Assembly (NCBI RefSeq): GCF_900110645.1
Contig: NZ_FOFB01000020.1
Coordinates: forward strand, 62,001-126,000
Length of the DNA stretch: 64,000 nt
Source: Neolewinella agarilytica
GTDB lineage: Bacteria > Bacteroidota > Bacteroidia > Chitinophagales > Saprospiraceae
Reading direction: 5' to 3'
Shown here piece after piece: positions 1-7,769 of the stretch; positions within the stretch are counted from its first letter, which is position 1; each line of letters starts with the position of its first letter. A program made the position numbers and the translations under genes. The notes under the pieces are model-generated. The model did not search any database. It was not told the DNA's origin and worked only from the letters and a program-made list of their open reading frames with translations.

Positions 1-2
1 AC

Positions 3-980
3 AGCCTTGGCTACCAGGAGCAGGTGTATGCCGCTTACGCCTCCATTAGCCACGAAATGGGATACCTGAGCTTTGAAGCCGGTTTGAGAGCAGAAGCTAC
101 CAGGACGGAAACCTACAGCTATAAGGTTGATGCGCGTGGAGGACAGTCTTACGAAAACCTTTTCCCGAACCTGGCCGTGAGCTACGCTCCTTCCGCTAAT
201 CACCAGTTCACCCTCAACTACAGTTCTTCGATTACACGCCCGAACTACCTGGAGCTGAACCCCTACGTTCGTTACCTGGACGCTTTCACCTTCACGACGG
301 GAAATAACGAATTGCTACCCGAAATTGACCACCGGCTAACGCTCAATACGCGTCTCTACCGACTGCTCTACCTGAACTTCGGTCTGATTCGTGGCCAGCG
401 TTACGTCGGCCAGGTCCGGGAACTAACGGAGGACGGGCTGACGACGAGTATCACCCCACAGAACGCCTTCAACGTCCGGGCGGGCTACGTTCAAGCCATC
501 ATTTACTACCAGTTCGGTAAAAATGAGAAAGTACAGGGCCAGTTGTCCTCACTGGTGGTGCCTCTCAATTATCTCCCACTCCCTGCTTTTGAAGATCAGG
601 CACAGTTCACGGGGTCAACCACTAAAGTCGTTCTTTCTGCCTCGACGCAGGTTAAGCTCACGGATCGTCTTACTATTGAGGGCGATTACCGATTTACCCG
701 CGGTAGGCTTTACTTCCAGCGGAGAAACCTGAATCAATGGGTGGCCAATGCTCAGCTGAGATACCGCTTACCTGGCGATGCCTTCACGCTGGCAGTAGGG
801 GCTACTGACCTGTTCAACAGTAATAATGCAGCAGGAGAGCGGTTTTTCACGGGCTTTGAGTCTGATTATGCTTCAGACTTTAATACCCGTCGCGTATCGA
901 TTGCCCTCAATTACCGCCTGGGTAAGCTGCGTAAAAACTACCGGCGAGGCCCGGAGGGCGACGTTGGTCGCTTCCAATAA
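3..980 (+). CDS. Outer-membrane beta-barrel protein, TonB-receptor-like (3' part only)
   Basis: The gene enters from the left edge already in frame (first full codon at 3) and stops at 978-980, so only the C-terminal part is visible. The translation has the alternating aromatic/polar strands of an outer-membrane barrel, with repeated stretches such as LNYRLG, YAAYASIS and TLNYSSSITRPNY. This matches the barrel half of the Bacteroidota 'outer membrane beta-barrel family' (TonB-dependent receptor relatives with a carboxypeptidase-like N-terminus). Its role is probably uptake or surface binding in the outer membrane, with unknown substrate. It runs in the same direction as the lanthipeptide genes but is separated from them by 206 bp and a hairpin, so it is probably a separate unit. 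Confidence 0.8.
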   Translation, partial: SLGYQEQVYAAYASISHEMGYLSFEAGLRAEATRTETYSYKVDARGGQSYENLFPNLAVSYAPSANHQFTLNYSSSITRPNYLELNPYVRYLDAFTFTTGNNELLPEIDHRLTLNTRLYRLLYLNFGLIRGQRYVGQVRELTEDGLTTSITPQNAFNVRAGYVQAIIYYQFGKNEKVQGQLSSLVVPLNYLPLPAFEDQAQFTGSTTKVVLSASTQVKLTDRLTIEGDYRFTRGRLYFQRRNLNQWVANAQLRYRLPGDAFTLAVGATDLFNSNNAAGERFFTGFESDYASDFNTRRVSIALNYRLGKLRKNYRRGPEGDVGRFQ

Positions 981-1073
981 AGAAGGCTTTGGGTGCCCTT
1001 GTTTCAATAAGGCGTTCAGTAGCCTGAAAGTACTGTCTCAATACAATTTCTGTTACATCTCCTTTTGAGGAGT

Positions 1074-1101
1074 ACCCACTTTCCATTTTTGACGAGTGGG
1101 T
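1074..1101 (+). terminator. Possible hairpin after the barrel gene
   Basis: ACCCACT (1074-1080) pairs with AGTGGGT (1095-1101) across a 14-nt loop, in the 206-bp gap before the lanthipeptide operon. A G-run rather than a T-run follows, so it is a weak terminator candidate on the plus strand. Confidence 0.3.
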
Positions 1102-1186
1102 GGGGGGAAAGGTTTACAACGTATGCCCTGGCAGCGCTAAGCCTTCTCCTTGCCCATACTCTTCATCATCATAAAATTTTCTGGCT

Positions 1187-2344
1187 ATGTCTACGACGGT
1201 AACCGCGTTGGCAAATCAAGGGAGTCTGCCTCACCAGGACTCCGCGCTTACCCGGCGGCTATTCGAATTAGCCGAAAATATCGATCGATACGATACCGGC
1301 TTTGGCCTCAATGGAATAACGATGTTGGCGGTCTGCCGCTACCTCAATTCAGGAGCGTCAGCAGATTTGGCGATTGCGCAAAACCTTTGCCTTCAGGCTA
1401 TTGAAGGGGTGACCGACCCGCAACATACCGCAGCCGCTACCCTGGTTGAAATCAGTGAACTGGCTCAGTTTCTGGCTTCCCATGCTGAAACGCTGGAGCT
1501 GTCCGAAGCCGTTACTCCCTTACGCGAAATGCTGCACCAGATTTTGGTTAAGCGGATGAATATTTGCTTTGAAAAGCAGGAGCTGGATCCTTACACAGGA
1601 GGCTTTCAGCCCGCCTGGTATCTCCTGCTTTATGGCCCGGATTGTCACCAACACCTAAAGAGCTGGCTGGAAGCTTTACCCACCGTTGAAGCCCTCGCAG
1701 AGCGCCATGAAGATGGTACTTATAAAGTGGCCACCGGCCTGTCTCACGGCCTGGCTTTCTATGCGCTCTTTGTATGCAAAGTCTTGCAGCGCTGCCCTGA
1801 AGTCAGAGCATTTCAGCGGCGCGGGAAGGGCTATCTCAGAGCCTTACGGCGAAGATCGGTTTCCGCCCGCCGCTACGGTTGCTACTACCTGGAAGGTAAG
1901 GCGCGCGGACCGGGCCGCTTATGCCTGGCCTACGGAGATATGGGCATCCTTTATGCAGGTCTGCAGCTGGCGCGCTTGCTGGGCGAAACGGATGAAGTTG
2001 AATTCTTCACGGACGCTTTGCTCCACACGGCTGGCCGCCGTACGCCGGAAAATACTGCGATCACCAATAATAGCCTGCTTTATGGCCGGTCCGGTGCCTG
2101 GTTATTTTTCGATCATCTCAACAAGCTGACCGGCATCAATACGTTCGCCGAGACGGCTGCTTTTTGGCGGGCAGAAGCCATCGCCCATTATGATGATCAG
2201 CAGATAATTGAAGGCTTTGATCACTACGATTACCCCGCCATGCAACGTATCTCCCTCTTCGAGGGCCCGCAAGGCCCGTTGCTCGTTGACCTCGCTTTGC
2301 GCACTACTCCAACCTCTTTACAATCCACTTTTTACCTCCTCTAA
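1187..2344 (+). CDS. LanC-like protein lacking the zinc ligands
   Basis: A 385-residue protein with the (alpha,alpha)-barrel pattern of lanthipeptide cyclases. The family motifs can be lined up with the neighbouring intact LanC. GLSHG (184-188) corresponds to the AHG motif and keeps the conserved histidine H187. The WCYG motif reads LAYGD, with Ala at 248 where the first zinc Cys belongs. The CHG motif reads LYGRSG, with Leu298 and Tyr299 in place of the Cys-His ligands. All three zinc ligands are therefore gone, and metal-dependent thiol activation is unlikely. It may be a structural partner of the second LanC, a substrate-binding scaffold, or a decaying duplicate. The frame is open throughout and the next gene starts 2 bp after its stop, which argues for maintained translation. 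Start chosen at the ATG 1187; no Shine-Dalgarno is visible, as usual in this phylum. Confidence 0.78.
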   Translation: MSTTVTALANQGSLPHQDSALTRRLFELAENIDRYDTGFGLNGITMLAVCRYLNSGASADLAIAQNLCLQAIEGVTDPQHTAAATLVEISELAQFLASHAETLELSEAVTPLREMLHQILVKRMNICFEKQELDPYTGGFQPAWYLLLYGPDCHQHLKSWLEALPTVEALAERHEDGTYKVATGLSHGLAFYALFVCKVLQRCPEVRAFQRRGKGYLRALRRRSVSARRYGCYYLEGKARGPGRLCLAYGDMGILYAGLQLARLLGETDEVEFFTDALLHTAGRRTPENTAITNNSLLYGRSGAWLFFDHLNKLTGINTFAETAAFWRAEAIAHYDDQQIIEGFDHYDYPAMQRISLFEGPQGPLLVDLALRTTPTSLQSTFYLL

Positions 2345-2346
2345 TC

Positions 2347-3570
2347 ATGCTTACCGAAACACGCTCCATTCCGGCTATCGATAGATTTTATGAACGATTT
2401 AAGGGAAACCTTGAGGAATATGGCTCCAGCTTCTTCAACGGCCTTAGTGGCGCTGCTTTGATCAGTGCTTATTTGGGCGCGGACGTAGATGCAAGGTTTG
2501 CTTCTCTGAGCGAGCAATTATTGTCTGAGGTAATGGAGCGCCTCCGGGCCGGAGACCTGAAGCTATCTACTCTGCATACTTTTTGCTCCGGCCTGGCGGG
2601 AATCGTCTACGTCGTTGATCACCTTCGGGAAAATGGACTGGCGGACAACCGCTTTGACGAGGCTACGATGGCAGAGCTGAGTGACTTGTTCAAAGAGCGG
2701 GCTATGGCTGATTTTAAAAAGCAAAATACCGACTATTTGCACGGGCCACTCGGCGTTTTCTTCGCCCTGCTTCCCCACGCTCACCTGCCAGCGGTGCAAA
2801 ATACACTGGATACCATCTTTGATACTTATTTGGGGCAGTTGCGTACGGATGAGAAAGGTAGTCGGATATTCAACAGCGTCCTGCAGGGGCAACTTGACAG
2901 CGGAGAGTACAACATGGGCCTTGCGCACGGTATGACGGGACATGCCCTGCTTTGGACCGAGGCCTGCCGCCGTGGTTTCCGTCAGGAATCAACCCGCCAG
3001 CTGGTGTACGACCTTTTGAAGTATGTAGATAAGCATGAGCGTCCGGCGGGAGCTAAGAAATCTCCCACCCACGTCTTTTATCCCAAGTCTGTTATCGAAG
3101 ACAATCCCGAAGTATGGGCTGAAAAAGAAGAAGAGAACTACGTCAGCCGGGTAGGGTGGTGCTACGGAGATTTGAACGTCGCCTTTGCCCAGTTGAAGGC
3201 AGGCCGCACCTTCAGCGATGAAGAACTGGAGCAACGTGGCCTTGCCCTTGCCCGCCACGTTGCGGGGCGCCTGGATGCTTATGACGCCCAGATCGATGAA
3301 AACGTATTCTTCTGCCACGGCTCTGCCGGGCTGGTGTACATGTTCGGTTGCCTGAAAAAGACTTACCCCGCTGAACTGGCCTTCAACCGTGCCTATGAGC
3401 GGTGGGCTGATCACTACCGGACCACCTGGGAGAACCCTCGCTACGACGAACTCAAGGGATATCAGCACTTCTCTCTGCTGGAAGGATTACCCGGAGCTGT
3501 TTTAGGTACGCTCAGCCTGGATCGCCCGGGCCTCCTGCCTGCCGCTGACGCTTTCTTACTCAACCTGTAA
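2347..3570 (+). CDS. Lanthionine synthetase C family protein (class I LanC cyclase)
   Basis: A 407-residue LanC. All hallmark motifs are intact: GLAHG (191-195, H194), GWCYGD (270-275, zinc ligand C272) and FFCHGSAGL (321-329, ligands C323 and H324). In class I systems LanC catalyses Michael addition of cysteine thiols onto dehydroalanine/dehydrobutyrine made by LanB, forming lanthionine rings in the cytoplasm. The start is 2 bp after the stop of the degenerate LanC-like gene and the flavin enzyme follows 10 bp after its own stop, so it sits inside one operon. Length and motif spacing are normal for the family. It is very likely the catalytic cyclase of the locus. Confidence 0.92.
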   Translation: MLTETRSIPAIDRFYERFKGNLEEYGSSFFNGLSGAALISAYLGADVDARFASLSEQLLSEVMERLRAGDLKLSTLHTFCSGLAGIVYVVDHLRENGLADNRFDEATMAELSDLFKERAMADFKKQNTDYLHGPLGVFFALLPHAHLPAVQNTLDTIFDTYLGQLRTDEKGSRIFNSVLQGQLDSGEYNMGLAHGMTGHALLWTEACRRGFRQESTRQLVYDLLKYVDKHERPAGAKKSPTHVFYPKSVIEDNPEVWAEKEEENYVSRVGWCYGDLNVAFAQLKAGRTFSDEELEQRGLALARHVAGRLDAYDAQIDENVFFCHGSAGLVYMFGCLKKTYPAELAFNRAYERWADHYRTTWENPRYDELKGYQHFSLLEGLPGAVLGTLSLDRPGLLPAADAFLLNL

Positions 3571-3580
3571 ACCATTAATT

Positions 3581-4540
3581 ATGAACCGCCTCTCCTTCGG
3601 CATACTGGAATTCGGTAATCGCCATAGCGACCAAAGCAGTATGCATACCATACTGGATGTGCTTGACTTTGCTGAATTAGCAGAGCAAAAAGGCTTTTCC
3701 CGGTTTTGGCTGACGGAGCATCACGTTTATAATCCTTTGATCGGTTGGGCCAGCCCCAGAATGCTTTTGCCACTCATCCTGCAGCAAACCGAGCGCATCC
3801 ATGTCGGTACCGCAGGCGTGCTGATGAACTTTCATTCTCCGTATCAGGTGGCCCTTGATTTCCGCTTGTTGGCTAACCTTTTTCCCGGTCGCTGTGATCT
3901 GGGGTTCGCGAATGGCCGCCCGTCCCCTAATATCGGTCAACAGATGAGGTGTGAGCAGTTTTCCCGTTACCCCGATGATTTTGAATTTCGGGTCAACCGG
4001 GTGGCACGGTTGTTCGGCGAAGAAGAATCGGTTCTCCGCAAGGAGCAAACCATCATCCCCCCTGCTTTCGGATCTACACCAGACTTGTACGCATTGGGGA
4101 GTTCTTTCCGCCGCAATGAGTGGGCTGTCAATAACCAAATGCATATGGTGAAGTCTACCTTTCATACGCTCGATAGTATGGATTTTGATGAGTACGATGT
4201 CATTGCCCGCTACCGGGATGAATTCGCCCGTAAGCACGGCTACACTCCACACGCTGTCATCGCCCTGGCAGGCTCTTGTGTCCCTGATGAAACGACGCGT
4301 AAACAGGTGGATGAGCAGATGAAAAAAATCAACTACGGCCGGCCCATCGTCAACAGTATTGTTGCCACCCCTGACGAGTTCCAGGAGCGGGTATGGGCCA
4401 TCGCAAAACGCTACGGCGTCTCCGAATTTGTCTTGCGTGAAGTTGGTCAGCACAGTGATCAGCAACAAGAAAGTATTGGACTCATCAGTAAGTCATTTGG
4501 TCTGTTGGCCAGCCAACCAGCACAGCGCATTACTGTGTAA
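3581..4540 (+). CDS. LLM-class flavin-dependent oxidoreductase
   Basis: A 319-residue luciferase-like monooxygenase-fold enzyme. The N-terminal region LSFGILEFGNR, the WLTEHH signature and the strand RIHVGTAGVLMNFHSPYQVA are typical of this TIM-barrel family, which uses FMN or F420. Family members are either monooxygenases or reductases. Some members encoded in lanthipeptide clusters (the LanJC group) reduce dehydroalanine/dehydrobutyrine to D-amino acids, so reduction of LanB products is the contextual guess. Bacteroidota are not known generally for F420, so FMN would be the more likely cofactor. It lies between lanC and lanB with 10- and 20-bp spacers. The substrate assignment is inference; the fold assignment is firm. 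Confidence 0.85.
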   Translation: MNRLSFGILEFGNRHSDQSSMHTILDVLDFAELAEQKGFSRFWLTEHHVYNPLIGWASPRMLLPLILQQTERIHVGTAGVLMNFHSPYQVALDFRLLANLFPGRCDLGFANGRPSPNIGQQMRCEQFSRYPDDFEFRVNRVARLFGEEESVLRKEQTIIPPAFGSTPDLYALGSSFRRNEWAVNNQMHMVKSTFHTLDSMDFDEYDVIARYRDEFARKHGYTPHAVIALAGSCVPDETTRKQVDEQMKKINYGRPIVNSIVATPDEFQERVWAIAKRYGVSEFVLREVGQHSDQQQESIGLISKSFGLLASQPAQRITV

Positions 4541-4560
4541 AACCTAAAAATCAAGCTATC

Positions 4561-7500
4561 ATGTTGAAGTTTACCGATAAATACATTTACCGCATTGCCC
4601 GGATGCCCCGGAATAATTTTTCTGGCCAGGCCCATTTCGATAATCGACTGGATTTCTTGAAAAAGGAATTAAGTAAGACGGAAGTCCAGGAAGCTATCTA
4701 TCTGTCCAGCCCTGAGTTTTTTAAGGAGGTAGAGCGTTTTCTGATCGGAGAGCTAACCATGGCTGCCGGTCCTAAGAAATGGAATAAGTTTCAGGTAACT
4801 GCGCTCAAGTATCTCAATCGCATCAGCTACCGACCCACACCTTTTGGCATGTTTGCGGGCTGTGGAGTAGGTAAAGTCATGGATTCTTCAGCACTTGAAG
4901 CAGCGCCTACTGCTCCGACTTTCCGGCGGGAAATAAAACTGGACGCTGCTTACCTTATGCTGCTAAGCAATGGCCTGTTGAAAATTCCCGGAATCAACGC
5001 TGTGCTAAAGTTCTTTCCCAATAACACCATACTTGAAGTTGGGGCAAAGTCTCGATACGTAGAGTACAGTGATACTGATCACGGCCGGGCCTATAATCTG
5101 TCGGTTTTTTCCAACTCAGAATACCTCGACCGCGTTCGGCAAGCAGCCGTTGGTGGTGCGACCGGTTTAGAGATTGCTGAAGTATTAGTCGATGAAGACA
5201 TTACGGTAGCAGATGCGCTCGGGTTTGTATCAGAGTTGGTTGATGCAAAAATCCTCGTCAGTGAGTTAGAGCCGCACGTCGTCGGTAACCCCTTCCAGGA
5301 TCAATTGGAAAGCGTATTGACGGCGCTGCTTCAGAGACGGGAACTTACCGATGAAGTAGCGGTTGAAGTACGGAAGTTTTACGGTCACCTTCAGCACCTG
5401 ATTGAACTGATGGAAGCTGCTTCTGAAACCGGGAGTATTGCCAGCTACCGGGCCATCGAAAATCTTGTAGCTGCGTTTCAGGGTAAACCATACCCCAACG
5501 TTATCCGGCTTGATGCAGAAGTCAGAAATGAAGTGGCGCCCCGACTGGATTTTCAAATGGCGCGGAAGGTTCAAAAAGGACTCCGGGCACTCATTAAGCT
5601 GTGCCGTTACCAGTCCAGCCGAAGCATCGTTGACTTCCGAAACAAATTCTCAGCCCGATACGAAGAGCAGTTGGTGCCGGTCATGCTGGCATTAGATCCT
5701 GAGTTGGGGGTCGGCTTTGAAAAGGTCGGTTCCGAGCAATTCACCTTTACGCCATTAGTAGATAATCTCCCGATGGTGCCGCGCCTGGGTAGCAACAAGC
5801 GGAAGAAGGTGGAATGGAACTATAAATTGCATAACTTTCTTTTACAAAAGATGATCAGCTGCCAGGTTGAGGGGAAGCGCGTACTTCAGCTAACGGATGA
5901 AGACCTGGATGGCTTCCACTATGAAATGAGCCATGTTCCACCAACATCGGCAGCGATGTTCAGCGTCGTTCAGGAGGAAGGGGCTGATGAGCCACTCTAC
6001 TGCTTTAAAGACCTGGGCAAAGACACCGGGGCTGCACTGCTGTCTCGCTTCGCCCACATGTCTGGTGAGATCAAAGAGGTGGTCGATGATTTGTGCAACT
6101 TTGAGGAGGAGTCTTTCGCGGGGAGCGTCGTAGCAGAGATTAACCACCTGGCTAACTTACGGGTAGGCAATATCACGGAACGCCCCCGAAGCCGGAAGCA
6201 CGAAATTGCTTTCATTACCAAATCGAACAGTGATGAGGGCGGTCTCATCCCCATCACTGATCTTTATGTTGGTGTCAGAAATAATCGGGTCGTATTAGTT
6301 AGCAAAAAGCTCGGGAAGGAAATCATCCCCCGGGTTTCTACAGCCCATAATTATGCCTGGAACTGCCTGCCGCTATATAAATTCCTGGCATCTCTTCAGG
6401 AAGAATACCACGGTGGTTACTATGAATACCTGGTGGACCTGGGGCCAATTACGGGTATGCTGGACTTCGTTCCACGGATTCAATATGAACGCTTTGTCTT
6501 CCGTCGTGCCAGCTGGAATATTCTCACGCAACCGATAAAGAACCTGAAGGAATTACCCTTTGCGGATATGACCGTAAAGCTCAGGGAACTCTTTAAAGAA
6601 AACAATTGGCCAACTCGCTTTACCCTTCGTGATGGAGACGCGCCAGTGTACGTAGATCTGCAAAACGATCATTCCATTTACCTCTTCATCAATATGTTGA
6701 AAGGATACCGGATGATCATCGAGGAGGTAATCGAGAAACCCACGGATGCACACTGGTTTAACGACGGTGCTGGCGCCCATTACCAACATGAAGTGATGTT
6801 ACCCTTCCGCAATGAGACTTTCCTGAATCGGAAAGCGAAGCCTGTACCCGCGATAATAGAAACAGAGGATACGCTGCCTCGTGTTGTCTATCCTTCGGAT
6901 GAATGGCTTTACCTCAAGTTTTACGGAGGCGCCGGCACTATCGAAAAACTGGTCGGCGAAAAATTCCCACTCTTAATTAAAGGTCTGGCGGACCAGGGCC
7001 TCATCACCAGCTTCTTCTTCCTGCGTTTGACGGACCCGGATTACCATCTGCGCGTCAGGTTTAAACCTTCGAACTACGCTGCCATCGGTGAGATCCTGCG
7101 CCAGGTAAACGAATTTTTCAAACCCGAGCTTGAACACCAGTTTATCTGGAAAATTCAGGTCGATACCTACCGACGGGAACTTGAGCGCTACGCAGGCCCC
7201 AACCTGGCGGCCGGTGAGGCACTCTTTGCCGTCGATAGCAAGATGGTAATGTCCGTCAAGAACCTTCTGGTCAGTGAGGTGCAAAAGGATCTGGAATGGC
7301 TGGTTATGCTCAGCGTAATGAACATTTACCTGGAGGTGTTTGGCCTAAAGGATGCCGATGCCCGGGCATTCCTGAAAGAAAGACGTGAAACCTTCAGCTA
7401 TCTGTTCAACACGAACAAGTTACAGAAACGGGATCTCGTTCAACGATACCTCAATCATCGCCCGCAGATTGAAGAAGCGTTACAACATAATCGTTACCCA

Positions 7501-7755
7501 TTTGAACAAGAGGCTCTGCTGCATTCAATTCTGGCAGAATTCAAAGACGAGCTCACCACTGTCTATGATGAAGGGATTGCTCCCCTGGATAAAGACCTCC
7601 GCGCTGAACTACTGCAGAGCTATGTCCACATGTTCATCCTGCGCTTCTCTCGTGCGAAGAACAAAATTCACGAGCACGTTCTCTTCTTCATCCTTGAGCG
7701 CTACTACCTGCAGGAAGCAGGCAAAAAGCGCAAGTCTGTCCCTCAACTCAAGTAA
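4561..7755 (+). CDS. Lantibiotic dehydratase (full-length class I LanB)
   Basis: A 1064-residue LanB. The first part (about 20-720) is the tRNA-Glu-dependent glutamylation domain, including the motif RISYRPTPFGMFAGCGVG (about residues 88-105), a hallmark of the family. From about residue 780 (EWLYLKFYGG) to the end is the SpaB_C/thiopeptide-type elimination domain, with TSFFFLRLTDPDYHLRVRF near residue 820. Full-length LanB glutamylates Ser/Thr side chains of a precursor peptide and eliminates glutamate to give dehydro residues, which LanC then cyclises. The two-domain length is normal and no frameshift is visible. It is followed 14 bp later by the exporter gene. No precursor peptide gene is evident nearby. 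Confidence 0.93.
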   Translation: MLKFTDKYIYRIARMPRNNFSGQAHFDNRLDFLKKELSKTEVQEAIYLSSPEFFKEVERFLIGELTMAAGPKKWNKFQVTALKYLNRISYRPTPFGMFAGCGVGKVMDSSALEAAPTAPTFRREIKLDAAYLMLLSNGLLKIPGINAVLKFFPNNTILEVGAKSRYVEYSDTDHGRAYNLSVFSNSEYLDRVRQAAVGGATGLEIAEVLVDEDITVADALGFVSELVDAKILVSELEPHVVGNPFQDQLESVLTALLQRRELTDEVAVEVRKFYGHLQHLIELMEAASETGSIASYRAIENLVAAFQGKPYPNVIRLDAEVRNEVAPRLDFQMARKVQKGLRALIKLCRYQSSRSIVDFRNKFSARYEEQLVPVMLALDPELGVGFEKVGSEQFTFTPLVDNLPMVPRLGSNKRKKVEWNYKLHNFLLQKMISCQVEGKRVLQLTDEDLDGFHYEMSHVPPTSAAMFSVVQEEGADEPLYCFKDLGKDTGAALLSRFAHMSGEIKEVVDDLCNFEEESFAGSVVAEINHLANLRVGNITERPRSRKHEIAFITKSNSDEGGLIPITDLYVGVRNNRVVLVSKKLGKEIIPRVSTAHNYAWNCLPLYKFLASLQEEYHGGYYEYLVDLGPITGMLDFVPRIQYERFVFRRASWNILTQPIKNLKELPFADMTVKLRELFKENNWPTRFTLRDGDAPVYVDLQNDHSIYLFINMLKGYRMIIEEVIEKPTDAHWFNDGAGAHYQHEVMLPFRNETFLNRKAKPVPAIIETEDTLPRVVYPSDEWLYLKFYGGAGTIEKLVGEKFPLLIKGLADQGLITSFFFLRLTDPDYHLRVRFKPSNYAAIGEILRQVNEFFKPELEHQFIWKIQVDTYRRELERYAGPNLAAGEALFAVDSKMVMSVKNLLVSEVQKDLEWLVMLSVMNIYLEVFGLKDADARAFLKERRETFSYLFNTNKLQKRDLVQRYLNHRPQIEEALQHNRYPFEQEALLHSILAEFKDELTTVYDEGIAPLDKDLRAELLQSYVHMFILRFSRAKNKIHEHVLFFILERYYLQEAGKKRKSVPQLK

Positions 7756-7769
7756 GCACAGGATCCATT

